Assembly (NCBI RefSeq): GCF_001426375.1
Contig: NZ_LMEO01000001.1
Location: 126,840-190,839, forward strand
Reading direction: 5' to 3'
Source: Paenibacillus sp. Root444D2
GTDB taxonomy: Bacteria > Bacillota > Bacilli > Paenibacillales > NBRC-103111
Length of the DNA stretch: 64,000 nucleotides
The notes beneath the pieces are model-generated. The model worked only from the letters and a program-made list of their open reading frames with translations. It was not told where the DNA came from and ran no database searches. How positions within the stretch are numbered: position 1 is the first letter of the stretch; every line of letters begins with the position of its first letter. Positions 9,200 to 17,506 of this stretch are shown here, piece by piece. A program made the translations under genes and the position numbers.

Positions 9200-9964
9200 A
9201 TGAAACATACAACAAAAATACTAATTGCAATAAGCTGTATATTTGTTTTATCCGGGTGCGGTAAAGGGAATGTTGCCCCTCCAAAAATTGGAGTCTCCAC
9301 GCAGCAAGGCGGTATGGATAGTCGATTGTTGGATCCTAAAATTACAAATCAAGACGTATTGCTTCAACGAGGTGACGCGAACATTGAACTAGAAAAGCGT
9401 GGCTATCACGCTCAAGATGCCGCTTCTTCCTCTAATAGCTCTGTCAAAATCCTTGGAGGAACTCAAGGACTCGTTCAAGTATGGCCCAATCCCTCCATAC
9501 AGCCCAAAGAAGGTAATTATGCAGAAAATGTGATCTCACAAGCCGCTATGTATTATGGAACTCCATACGAATTCAGTTCGGATCGATCGGACCCATCCAC
9601 ATTTGACTGCTCCGACTTCACACATTGGGTTTATTTTTCTTCTCTTGGGATGGATATCCCAAAAGATTCTCGAAGCCAAGCATCCTATGTTCAATCTTTT
9701 TCCAATCGGACTTACACATCTATCGATCAAGCCCAGCGTGGAGATTTACTTTTCTTCGTCCCTTTTAAAGGGACAGATCCGAATAATTACACTGGAATTG
9801 ATAAATCAATCGAAAACATTACACATGTTGGTATCTATTTGGGTAATGGCAAAATCATACATACAGCCTCAGCGGCCACAGGTGGCGTACGTATTGATGA
9901 AGTTGCTAATAATCATCTAACCTATCGCTTTGTCTTAGGCGGTTCGATATTAAATACTAAATAA
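9200..9964 (+). CDS. NlpC/P60 family lipoprotein, cell-wall peptidase
   Basis: The ATG at 9200 follows CGGAGGCTTATA and begins a lipoprotein signal peptide with lipobox VLSGC. After a linker of about 100 residues lies an NlpC/P60 domain. The catalytic Cys is in FDCSDFTHWVY, the His is in THVGIYLGNG and a third polar residue is in KIIHTAS. Such enzymes cut D-gamma-Glu-diamino acid bonds in peptidoglycan stem peptides. The protein (254 residues) would act outside the cell, held to the membrane. It is a monocistronic gene facing a leftward pair. Confidence 0.9.
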   Translation: MKHTTKILIAISCIFVLSGCGKGNVAPPKIGVSTQQGGMDSRLLDPKITNQDVLLQRGDANIELEKRGYHAQDAASSSNSSVKILGGTQGLVQVWPNPSIQPKEGNYAENVISQAAMYYGTPYEFSSDRSDPSTFDCSDFTHWVYFSSLGMDIPKDSRSQASYVQSFSNRTYTSIDQAQRGDLLFFVPFKGTDPNNYTGIDKSIENITHVGIYLGNGKIIHTASAATGGVRIDEVANNHLTYRFVLGGSILNTK

Positions 9965-10036
9965 TCCTTATTTTAACCTTTAGCTATGTTTTCACTGTGC
10001 ATATCTCAAACATTCTTGGGAACTTCTCGTAATTAA

Positions 10037-10070
10037 AGAGACGTGTTCTTTTCTAAAGAACACGCCTCTA
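10037..10070. terminator. Hairpin between convergent genes, probable bidirectional terminator
   Basis: AGAG-A-CGTGTTCTT pairs with AAGAACACG-C-CTCT around a short loop, giving a long stem with one mismatch. The T tracts on both sides are weak. Its position between two convergent stop codons supports a terminator role. Confidence 0.55.
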
Positions 10071-10075
10071 TGTCA

Positions 10076-10552
10076 TTAATCTCTTATAGGAATTAATATT
10101 TCAACATTTTCTTCCTCTACATTTTCTTCAAAGTAATATATTTCGATCGGACATGAATGATCCAAAAACTTTTGTTGATATCCATTTTCTTTCATCCACT
10201 CAAATATTCTTGTGTACGCTTCACCTATTGTTTTCGTTGTACAATTTATTTTGGCATAAGTGACGGTAGGGAGCTTAAAACCAATCATCCCTTCGGGTAT
10301 TAAAGTTAAATCGTCCACTTCAAGGCAAGCAAAATAAGTAGCAAATATACCATTACACATATATGGCGAAAAGAGTACTTCCTGATCCATAGCATTCGTG
10401 ATCTCATGTCTTCTCTCAGCAAATTGACTTTGTATTTGTAGGGCTGCATCTGGGAAGCCTTTTGGAAAATTGGCTGTAAGACTCTGACCAACTAATTGGT
10501 ACTCTCTTCTAAGAGTCTCACAGTGAAATTTAATCATCGTTTTGTTTTCCAA
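10076..10552 (-). CDS. GyrI-like/AraC effector-binding domain protein
   Basis: This 158-residue stand-alone protein resembles the GyrI-like small-molecule-binding fold, with EGMIGFKLPTVTYAKI in the middle and the typical ending CPIEIYYFEENVEEENVEILIPI. It has no DNA-binding domain. The start is a TTG nine bases after AGGAGGG. It lies 21 bases after the VOC-family gene and is probably co-transcribed with it. The ligand is unknown; related domains bind drugs or act as effector sensors. Confidence 0.7.
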   Translation of the reverse strand: MENKTMIKFHCETLRREYQLVGQSLTANFPKGFPDAALQIQSQFAERRHEITNAMDQEVLFSPYMCNGIFATYFACLEVDDLTLIPEGMIGFKLPTVTYAKINCTTKTIGEAYTRIFEWMKENGYQQKFLDHSCPIEIYYFEENVEEENVEILIPIRD

Positions 10553-10573
10553 TGTATTCGTCCCTCCTATTGC

Positions 10574-10924
10574 TTATTTATTTTGTATTAAACCGATCCC
10601 ATTTCCTACTGGATCCACTAAATAAGCAAGATAAAAATGATCAAATTCCATTTTACCTTTAACAATTTGCGCTCCCGATTCAACGGATTTCGTAAGTGCC
10701 TCATCTATGTTGTCAACTTCGATTTGAATTCTTATTCCGTGTGGATAATCACTGGGTCCCTTAGAAATACCGCCGTTAATGCCAGATTTATCGTCATTTC
10801 CTGTTGTTACTGGATGGTATCCCCAGTTAGGCTCTGCAATCTTCCAACCAAAAACTGACGAATAAAAACTTGCAGCACGTTCCGGATCTTGACTATTCAT
10901 TTCAAATAATACAACACGACCCAA
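10574..10924 (-). CDS. VOC family (glyoxalase/bleomycin resistance-like) protein
   Basis: A single VOC domain of 116 residues. The chosen TTG at 10924 lies eight bases after GGGAGG and gives MGRVVLFEMNSQDPERAASFY, the normal N-terminus for this family. A longer in-frame reading would add 21 residues ahead of the ribosome site. Motifs are SVFGWKI, NGGI and DPVGNGIGLIQ at the end. The substrate is unknown. It appears to form an operon with the GyrI-like gene. Confidence 0.82.
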   Translation of the reverse strand: MGRVVLFEMNSQDPERAASFYSSVFGWKIAEPNWGYHPVTTGNDDKSGINGGISKGPSDYPHGIRIQIEVDNIDEALTKSVESGAQIVKGKMEFDHFYLAYLVDPVGNGIGLIQNK

Positions 10925-11013
10925 ATGATTCAACCTCCCTAATTGGTATTTATACCCATCTCCATAATACCGAATATTTGTTCCCATGTAAATGAAAATA
11001 TTTCTGGAGCAAA

Positions 11014-11047
11014 CAAAAAAACCGACCCTTGATGACCAAAGATCGGC
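11014..11047 (-). terminator. Rho-independent terminator
   Basis: GCCGATC and GGTCGG(T) form the ends of an imperfect stem, followed on the minus strand by a run of T. It ends the MreB-DUF1871 operon; the plus strand also has a T-rich tail. Confidence 0.7.
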
Positions 11048-11058
11048 TTCTTTTTGTA

Positions 11059-11319
11059 TTAATTATACGTAATCTTTAAACCTAATTCTGAGGCTCTGGC
11101 AAGCGCCCCTTCAGAAAATTTAGGTTTCTTATATTTTTCTTCAAACTCTTCTTTAGATAGCGGTGCCCAGATGAAATCTTTATTCTGATAGATCCACGTT
11201 TTGGTTCCCCAATCAACGTGAACCGTTCGGCTCGCAACCTTTTTTACGACGCCAATCTCGATAATAACACCCGTTTTACCGAATATTTTGGCACAGTATT
11301 TGTTAAGCATTTCGCTCAC
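11059..11319 (-). CDS. Hypothetical 86-residue protein
   Basis: This small soluble protein has a central beta-rich part (GVIIEIGVVKKVASRTVHVDWG) and a charged helix (SKEEFEEKYKK). No family was recognised. The start is GTG at 11319, or ATG nine bases further in. It follows the DUF1871 gene by 15 bases and ends at a terminator, so it is the last gene of the mreB-like operon. Confidence 0.6.
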   Translation of the reverse strand: MSEMLNKYCAKIFGKTGVIIEIGVVKKVASRTVHVDWGTKTWIYQNKDFIWAPLSKEEFEEKYKKPKFSEGALARASELGLKITYN

Positions 11320-11334
11320 AACAACACCCCATTC

Positions 11335-11715
11335 CTATACGTCTGATCTTAGTGAATATATGATACTTGAAGCTATTTCAATAGACTGTTCGTCTGCTTG
11401 AAATTCATCACGAAAAGAATCACCTAATACCTTATTAATCGCCTTGCCGAGGGATGGAGCATCTAGATCATCTAGATGTTTCGTGATGTAAATGGTTATT
11501 GTTCGCGTTTCACCATCATACTCATCCTCCGGACCATCCATCGCGAGAAGCTTTATGGGATCCCATCTATCGATGTGGTGTTTCACGACCTCCATCATTG
11601 GCGTAGGGTCATAAGGTAGGGATTCTAAATACCTATTCTCTTTCATGATTTCCTTTTTAATACTCCAAAGCATAACATTCATTTTCGTCTGATCAGATAC
11701 TGCTCTAAATTTCAA
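11335..11715 (-). CDS. DUF1871 family protein
   Basis: A TTG start follows AAAGGAGG. The 126-residue product matches DUF1871 (B. subtilis YugE type), a small helical family of unknown function; recognisable parts are YDPTPMMEVVKHHIDRWDPIKLLAM and the C-terminal FQADEQSIEIASSIIYSL. It sits 15 bases after the mreB-like gene, so co-expression is likely. Why a DUF1871 protein should be paired with an actin-like protein is not known. Confidence 0.7.
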   Translation of the reverse strand: MKFRAVSDQTKMNVMLWSIKKEIMKENRYLESLPYDPTPMMEVVKHHIDRWDPIKLLAMDGPEDEYDGETRTITIYITKHLDDLDAPSLGKAINKVLGDSFRDEFQADEQSIEIASSIIYSLRSDV

Positions 11716-11730
11716 TAGAAAAAGCCTCCT

Positions 11731-12774
11731 TTACAGGACGCTTTCTCGATCTTCTGTCACAATCTTTTCAGACCGTTCAATTATCGCCCCATTGAAGTTT
11801 AGCATTTTCCCTGTACCTTGAGCAATACATTCCATCGGATGCTCTGCGAGATGAACCGGAACGCCTATGTCCTGCTGCAATCGCTTATCCAATCCTTGCA
11901 ATAATGCGCCTCCCCCACACAACAGGATGCCCTGCTCCATCACATCACCGGCAAGTTCCGGCGGGCATTTCTCCATCGCGAGTCGAATACAATCTATAAT
12001 GGATTTAATAAAATCATCCATAATTTCGAAAATTTCCTTCGATGAGATCGATATCATTCTTGGCAAGCCCTCCACAAGGTCACGCCCTCTTACATCCATC
12101 TTCACTTCATTCACAGGCATCACAACAGCAGCGACATTCTTCTTGATTTCCTCCGCAGTCCGTTCTCCAATAGCCATATTATAAGTTTTCTTCACATACT
12201 CAATGATATCCTGATCTATCGACATGCCTCCACGGCGAACCGACTCACTTACGACAATTCCACCCAGTGAAATGATGGCTACTTGGCTTGTCCCTCCGCC
12301 GATATCAAGGACCATACTGCCAATTGGTTCTGCTACAGGCAGCCCAGCGCCCATAGCCGCAGCCAGCGGCTCCTCGATCGTGATAGATCTCCTTGCTCCT
12401 TTATGTACAATCATTTCCTCGACGGCGCGCTTTTGCACATTCGTAATGCCACAAGGCACGGAAATCAGTACTTGGAAGCTGCGAAACCATTGATAACCTC
12501 TTTTTATTTTGCCTATAAAATATTTTAGCATCGCTAAGGTCATATCGAAATTCGCGATAACCCCATCTTTTAAAGGATAGATAACCTCCACATTAGCTGG
12601 AGTTCTCCCTATCATATCATAGGCTTCCTTGCCAAAAGCTTTAATCTCCCCGGTATCCGTTTGAATGGCGACGACAGATGGCTCTGACAATACAATCCCT
12701 TTTTTTTGTTGATAAATAAGTGTGTTACAGGTGCCAAGGTCTACTCCAAACAGTTCTTCCAATCTCTTTAACAT
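11731..12774 (-). CDS. MreB-family actin-like protein (MreBH/Mbl type paralogue)
   Basis: This 347-residue actin-like protein has the phosphate 1 loop (FGVDLGTCNTLIY), phosphate 2 loop (MVLDIGGGTSQVAII) and adenosine region (ILLCGGGALLQGL). MreB-type filaments under the membrane guide cell-wall elongation. The start is an ATG with AAGGAG six bases before; an earlier ATG has no such site. It is not next to mreC or mreD, so it is probably an MreBH- or Mbl-like paralogue. Two small genes follow it closely. Confidence 0.88.
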   Translation of the reverse strand: MLKRLEELFGVDLGTCNTLIYQQKKGIVLSEPSVVAIQTDTGEIKAFGKEAYDMIGRTPANVEVIYPLKDGVIANFDMTLAMLKYFIGKIKRGYQWFRSFQVLISVPCGITNVQKRAVEEMIVHKGARRSITIEEPLAAAMGAGLPVAEPIGSMVLDIGGGTSQVAIISLGGIVVSESVRRGGMSIDQDIIEYVKKTYNMAIGERTAEEIKKNVAAVVMPVNEVKMDVRGRDLVEGLPRMISISSKEIFEIMDDFIKSIIDCIRLAMEKCPPELAGDVMEQGILLCGGGALLQGLDKRLQQDIGVPVHLAEHPMECIAQGTGKMLNFNGAIIERSEKIVTEDRESVL

Positions 12775-12895
12775 GACTCGCTCCTTCTCGCTGTTCAATA
12801 GACTATGCCCATAGTAGCGTGTATATTAGTTGATTTTGACTTAACTGCATCTTCATACTTGTTCGCATAAAGCAGCCATTCTATGGGGGTAACCC

Positions 12896-12928
12896 AAAAA
12901 ATGCCGCCCACCATAAAGGTGAGCAGCA
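12896..12928 (-). terminator. Rho-independent terminator
   Basis: An 11-bp stem with two G-T or mismatch positions (TGCTGCTCACC and GGTGGGCGGCA) and a 5-base loop is followed by T residues on the minus strand. It ends the SLH-PrcB gene. Confidence 0.85.
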
Positions 12929-12946
12929 CTTTTAAATAAGTATAAT

Positions 12947-13852
12947 TTAGTTCGCAGCTGCTGGTTCTGCTACTGCTTTATAAGCTGAGGAAACGTAAGT
13001 TACGGCTTTCGCCTCCGTGATTACTTCAGCATACATCGTGTCCGGTTTTGGATCCTGAAGGGTGTATGAAATCACCGCTTGACCGTTTTGGTCAAATCGA
13101 ACATTTTGAATGGCAATACTGTAACCTGAATTCGGTTTTTGACCTCTTGATAAGGTAACCTTGTTCACATCGTCATTTACTTTCTCCACAGTTACGGATA
13201 CATCTTCTATAGGTGTCGGTTTTTGGATATGTGTTTCCAAGACGCGAATCGCATTATAGATCCAGCCTGCAGCTTCCCCACGAGTAAGATCAGCCTTAGG
13301 ATTAAACATACCTGCTTTGTCTAGTTCAGCAATTTTGTAAAGCAGCAGTCGCTGTAAAGCGCCTTGATATTCAGGAGTGATCTGAGCTTCATCTTTGATC
13401 GGGATAAACATTTTCACTAATGGGAAATTGCCCTTCTTTTCCAAAGCTCGTACGAGCATTTCACCAAATTGTTCACGAGTAATTGTAGCGTTCGGGTTTA
13501 CATCCTTCGGAATGTTCATACCGTTGTAGTGCGCTATGATAAAGGCATCCGCATACCAAGCATCATTAGGGATGTTGGTAAAAATGTCTGAAGCTAATGG
13601 CTGTTTAATGAAGCGTAACGTATCTAAGTTCAAATTCATGCCTTTAACAATCATTTGAATGGTTTGTGCATAACTAATCTTTCCTTTTGGGACGAAATGA
13701 TCCTTATCAATACCGCTCACGATTCCGCGATCTTGTAGAGCAGAGATCGCTGCAGCTTGTCCTTCCTCTACATCCGTAAAAGCAAATGCACTGCTAAAAG
13801 TCAAACTGCTAACCAATGCTGTTGTCAAAGTTAAAGCTGCTATCTTTTTCAT
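12947..13852 (-). CDS. SLH-domain surface protein with PrcB-like C-terminal domain
   Basis: A signal peptide (cleavage after about residue 24, AFA) is followed by three S-layer homology segments starting near residues 25, 90 and 150 (FTDVEEG, IPNDAWYADAF, KADLTRGEAAGWIYNAI), which should bind secondary cell-wall polymer. The C-terminal 90 residues (GYSIAIQNVRF to PDTMYAEVITEAKAVTYV) resemble the PrcB C-terminal domain found with secreted proteases. The protein is 301 residues and probably surface attached. It is a single-gene unit. Confidence 0.82.
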   Translation of the reverse strand: MKKIAALTLTTALVSSLTFSSAFAFTDVEEGQAAAISALQDRGIVSGIDKDHFVPKGKISYAQTIQMIVKGMNLNLDTLRFIKQPLASDIFTNIPNDAWYADAFIIAHYNGMNIPKDVNPNATITREQFGEMLVRALEKKGNFPLVKMFIPIKDEAQITPEYQGALQRLLLYKIAELDKAGMFNPKADLTRGEAAGWIYNAIRVLETHIQKPTPIEDVSVTVEKVNDDVNKVTLSRGQKPNSGYSIAIQNVRFDQNGQAVISYTLQDPKPDTMYAEVITEAKAVTYVSSAYKAVAEPAAAN

Positions 13853-14001
13853 AGTTAATTCTCTCCTTTTAGTTGGTTATCTTATTACACACTCTTAACG
13901 TATCGTGCGTGAAAAATGTTTCAGTGATTATAAAAAAAAATAAAACCGAAGAATACCCCCGGCATAATTACTTTAATTTAAGTTCTATATTCTGCTTCAG
14001 A

Positions 14002-14727
14002 TCATGATTTATTCTCCTTATTTCTTTGAATGACATACGTCAAACAATCACTCTTAAGCAAAATCTCGCGCCCATTTCTCTCTATATTAAATTGCAATGC
14101 TTTTAAAGTAGTAAAGATTACTTCCCAGTCTGAATACGCCGATGATATTAATTGTTTCACATCACTAGTTGTTAAGTTAAGTTCCATAAATGGATCTAAT
14201 TCCATTCCTGACTCTACATCTATTTCTTGAATGTTGGTGCTCATAATAACGCAATTAATCCCATTCTCTTTCGTTCCACGGGCCATTCTATCTACAACTT
14301 GTACAAATTTCGGAACTGATTCTACATGTTCTAATGCAGAAACAGCAATGATGTAATCAAATTGATTCTCTTCGATGATATAGTCTCCGATGTCTGATAG
14401 CTTCGGTTCTATGTACGCACGAACTCCATTCTGTTCACTATAATCAACTAATTTCTTAAGTGCAGATTCCATAATATCCACACAAATAATTTTTCCTGAC
14501 TGGTGCTCCTTCAGTGATTCAGCAATTGGAATACTGTTTCTGCCCACTCCACAACCTAGATCTAATACCGTGAGATTTTCTTTAGATTTAAAATGAGTTA
14601 GCGTATCCATCACTGTTTTTACAGGTTTTGATAGCCAAGATCCCTCTTCAAATAATTTGTAGTTATCGTAACAAGCTTCATGATATTTTCGCTCTTCATC
14701 TCTAATGATTTTGATCCTATTATCCAT
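14002..14727 (-). CDS. Class I SAM-dependent methyltransferase
   Basis: This 241-residue Rossmann-fold protein has motif I LTVLDLGCGVGRNS at about residues 52-65, an acidic strand-end ICVDI and motif IV-like FDYIIAVSALEHV. It should transfer a methyl group from S-adenosylmethionine; the acceptor is unknown. It is soluble, has no partner gene and ends about 150 bases from the SLH gene. AT content is higher here and in the next few genes than in the operons on either side. Confidence 0.8.
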   Translation of the reverse strand: MDNRIKIIRDEERKYHEACYDNYKLFEEGSWLSKPVKTVMDTLTHFKSKENLTVLDLGCGVGRNSIPIAESLKEHQSGKIICVDIMESALKKLVDYSEQNGVRAYIEPKLSDIGDYIIEENQFDYIIAVSALEHVESVPKFVQVVDRMARGTKENGINCVIMSTNIQEIDVESGMELDPFMELNLTTSDVKQLISSAYSDWEVIFTTLKALQFNIERNGREILLKSDCLTYVIQRNKENKS

Positions 14728-14874
14728 AGTTGTCGTTTCCTCATTTTCTTTTCACATAAATAAACATTCACTTTAATGTCTCTTTTCCGTGACCTATCCT
14801 AAAAATAGAATTGAAGCCAATCCTAATTTGCAGCCGTATATTGAGCGTTCCAAGAAAGTACATACTAACTTTCT

Positions 14875-15230
14875 TCATTGGTGAATACTGGTATCCTGCA
14901 AAGCATTCTTTAAAGCAAGCCTAGGGTATCCTTCCACTAGCTGCAGACTAACAGAATCATTCAGCCATATATTAAGACCTACAATATTCAGCTCGTCAGT
15001 AGGGAGATATTTTTCAATCCAATGTTGTGTTATGTAAATTTGCTCATTTATTGATCCCACGATGCTTCTATTGTGAGTTTTCGTGTAAATAAACTTGTCC
15101 ATATTCGATAAAAACAAATTAACCTCTTGCCATGCCAACTATTCAATGGTCTACATCCCACTTCCGGAATTGGCGAAACTGGATAATTACTTAAATCAAA
15201 TAACTTCTTTGTACATGCAATTACAGTCAT
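14875..15230 (-). pseudogene. Decayed gene, probable DUF6933-type protein
   Basis: Two overlapping minus-strand frames each give half of one protein. The first (from 15230) starts MTVIACTKKLFDL and reaches PLNSWHG, like the N-terminus of DUF6933 proteins (CTKKLL, LFSWHAN). The second frame then continues LSNMDKFIYTKTHNRSIVGSINEQI to a stop at 14875, like their C-terminal half. The switch is near 15130. About 60 middle residues of the family seem to be missing. I infer an internal deletion that also changed frame. The family assignment is from memory and moderate in certainty. Confidence 0.5.
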
Positions 15231-15247
15231 TCATATTCACTACTTTC

Positions 15248-15715
15248 TTATAGTTTCTTACTCATTACATACCAGCTATCTGTTCGATCCGGATAAAATT
15301 TATGTTCACTCACTTCATATTTTAGCCTCTTATACATAGCTATGTTTTCTGGAATCGACAACCGTACCGCAACTTTTGATTCTTTAATTCCCAATGACAA
15401 TGCTTTATTTTCTATAAAATTCAATAATGATTTACATATTCCTCTTCCGCGATATTCCTGTATAACTGAAACTCGCCCAATATAAATATAATCTTCAATA
15501 AATCTATATCTAGCCGAGCCTACAGCACTAATTTCATGCCATGCTAATACGGCTCCCCCACCTTCTTTAAAGGTATTTATTACATGTTGAGTCGTTTCAG
15601 CAAGTGCTCCTGAAGGTGGATTCAGCTTCCCACTATATTCCATAAACGATTCTTGCATTGTACGAAATACAATGTCTACTTCTTCTATTTTTGCTTCTCT
15701 AATTTCTATTGACAT
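15248..15715 (-). CDS. GNAT family N-acetyltransferase
   Basis: This 155-residue protein has the GNAT fold. The acetyl-CoA-binding motif A is VIQEYRGRGICKSLLNFIENKAL, preceded by the strand YIGRVSV and followed by VRLSIPENIAMYKRLKYE, the usual motif B region. The start is an ATG giving MSIEIREAK, eight bases after GTGGAG; a longer frame upstream is less likely. The substrate is unknown. It is not clearly in an operon. Confidence 0.85.
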   Translation of the reverse strand: MSIEIREAKIEEVDIVFRTMQESFMEYSGKLNPPSGALAETTQHVINTFKEGGGAVLAWHEISAVGSARYRFIEDYIYIGRVSVIQEYRGRGICKSLLNFIENKALSLGIKESKVAVRLSIPENIAMYKRLKYEVSEHKFYPDRTDSWYVMSKKL

Positions 15716-15812
15716 GTAACACACTCCACTTATTATTTGTGATCTCAATCCTCACGTTTCTCATTTAACCATTTGTTCAAAATTTCTTTACCAGTTACAA
15801 TTTCAAACGTTT

Positions 15813-16091
15813 TTATAAAAACCATGTAAACCCAGAATAGAAACCTATAAGCGGGTAACGAAACGATGCCGGTTTATTCCCCTCAAAATAGAAATGTCCT
15901 ACCCATGATAAAAGGTAATGTAATATGGCTAGGATTAGCGTTACTTTCAGGTCATAAAACAAAAATAGCCAAGCCATAAAAGCCGACATAAAAGCAAAAT
16001 AGTGCATTATTCGATTGGTCTTATTCTGATGCTCTTTCAGATAATAATCTAAGTCGCGTTGAACTCGAACTATGAACTTCTTTAGTCTCAT
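15813..16091 (-). CDS. DUF962/Mpo1-like small membrane protein
   Basis: A 92-residue protein with three hydrophobic segments and the family motif GHFYFEGNKPASFRYPL. Members include yeast Mpo1, a dioxygenase that shortens 2-hydroxy fatty acids; whether the bacterial short forms do this is unknown. The His residues typical of the family are visible (MHYFAF, LHYLLSWVGHF). It lies 12 bases downstream of a gene for another small membrane protein and is probably co-transcribed with it. Confidence 0.7.
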   Translation of the reverse strand: MRLKKFIVRVQRDLDYYLKEHQNKTNRIMHYFAFMSAFMAWLFLFYDLKVTLILAILHYLLSWVGHFYFEGNKPASFRYPLIGFYSGFTWFL

Positions 16092-16103
16092 CTCAATTTT
16101 TCC

Positions 16104-16460
16104 TCATTTATCATTGTCCATATCTTTATTTTTATCTTTCACTTTGTTCAAATACGCTTCAAGCTCATCTTCAATTTCTACATTAATCTTTTCAAGATGC
16201 TTTTGTTCGGATTCACTATGCACTTGAAGTTCAAGTTCCTCTTCAATTTCCTCATTCGTCATATGAAAATCGTTACGATCCACGATGCCTAATCGTTCTT
16301 TAATTCTCTGAATATCTTCATACATTTTTTTGTTTCTTTGATGTGTACTTAAAACTAGCCCAAAAATAACAGCAAGTAAAACAATTCCCCCAAATGGCCC
16401 TAGATAAATAGAAATCAGTATTGCAAATATAATAGCTGTAATAATTCCAATAATCGTCAT
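16104..16460 (-). CDS. Hypothetical membrane-anchored coiled-coil protein
   Basis: Two hydrophobic segments within residues 2-41 are followed by a charged helical tail (KMYEDIQRIKERLGI, then many Glu and Lys) that probably forms a coiled coil in the cytoplasm. The end is very acidic and lysine rich. No family was recognised. The length is 118 residues. It is immediately upstream of the DUF962 gene, so the two may work together at the membrane. Confidence 0.6.
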   Translation of the reverse strand: MTIIGIITAIIFAILISIYLGPFGGIVLLAVIFGLVLSTHQRNKKMYEDIQRIKERLGIVDRNDFHMTNEEIEEELELQVHSESEQKHLEKINVEIEDELEAYLNKVKDKNKDMDNDK

Positions 16461-16584
16461 AGGTTAATCCTTTCAGTGGTTGATCCATTTTTTATCATAA
16501 ACTTCCTTTGGTTTAATTCAATAAATCCCAAAATATCCCTGCACAAACTCCCTTCTTTCTCAAAAATTCTTATGGTCGAATCAA

Positions 16585-16617
16585 AATGGACAGCCCCATG
16601 TGTAGTGACTGTCCATT
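16585..16617 (-). terminator. Terminator-like hairpin after the 14-kb catabolic run
   Basis: A perfect 9-bp stem (AATGGACAG and CTGTCCATT) with a 15-base loop lies just after the last gene; the T run that follows is short (TTTT). Confidence 0.6.
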
Positions 16618-16630
16618 GGTATCCTTTTTT

Positions 16631-17485
16631 TCAAACAGGATACGAATAAAAACCTTGACCAGATTTGCGCCCCAAACGCCCTGCTTTCACGTACTTCCGC
16701 AGAAGTGGACATGGACGATATTTCGAATCTTTAAAGCCTTCATAAAGGACTTCCATAATGGATAGGCATGTATCCAACCCGATGAAATCCGCCAACTCTA
16801 GCGGTCCCATGGGATGCTTCATACCAAGCTTCATCACGGTATCGACCGATTCAACAGATGCAACACCTTCATAAACGGTAAAAATAGCTTCGTTAATCAT
16901 CGGCATCAAGATACGATTCGACACAAACCCAGGAAAGTCTTTCACTTCCACAGGGGTCTTCCCCATCTTTTCGCTCAGCTTATAAACAGCTTCGAACACT
17001 TCCTGCGAAGTTTCCAAACCACGGATGACTTCAACTAAAGGCATAACCGGTACTGGGTTCATGAAATGCATGCCAATCACCTGGGTCGGACGCTCCGTGA
17101 CCGCGGCAATTTCGGTAATAGGAAGCGATGATGTATTCGATGCCAAGATTGCATTAGGCGGGCAAATGGCATCCAGCTTTTGGAATAGTGAAGTTTTCAA
17201 CACCATATTCTCGGAAATGGCTTCAACTACAATATCTACCTGTTCCGCTTGTTCTAAATGCTCCGCCGGTTGTATTCGACTTAGAATTTCAGCCTTCCTT
17301 ACTTCTGTAAGACCACCTTTCTCAACTCCTCTAGTTAGTTGTTTATCTATTGAGGCTAATCCTTTGTCTATAAACGTCATGGAAATATCATGCAAGATCA
17401 CCTTGAAACCCGAAGCAGCAGCAACTTGAACGATACCGCTCCCCATTTGTCCCGCACCTACAACCATGATAGTCTGTATATTCAT
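16631..17485 (-). CDS. mmgB: 3-hydroxybutyryl-CoA dehydrogenase
   Basis: This 284-residue enzyme oxidises 3-hydroxybutyryl-CoA to acetoacetyl-CoA with NAD. The N-terminal Rossmann motif is [11 protein letters not shown]; the catalytic His is in [17 protein letters not shown], and the C-terminal helical domain ([24 protein letters not shown]) is typical. It is the last gene of the run, 21 bases after the thiolase. The gene order thiolase then dehydrogenase matches mmgA-mmgB of B. subtilis, whence the symbol. Confidence 0.92.
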   Translation of the reverse strand: MNIQTIMVVGAGQMGSGIVQVAAASGFKVILHDISMTFIDKGLASIDKQLTRGVEKGGLTEVRKAEILSRIQPAEHLEQAEQVDIVVEAISENMVLKTSLFQKLDAICPPNAILASNTSSLPITEIAAVTERPTQVIGMHFMNPVPVMPLVEVIRGLETSQEVFEAVYKLSEKMGKTPVEVKDFPGFVSNRILMPMINEAIFTVYEGVASVESVDTVMKLGMKHPMGPLELADFIGLDTCLSIMEVLYEGFKDSKYRPCPLLRKYVKAGRLGRKSGQGFYSYPV

Positions 17486-17506
17486 CTATTCACCCCCGAC
17501 ACAAGC

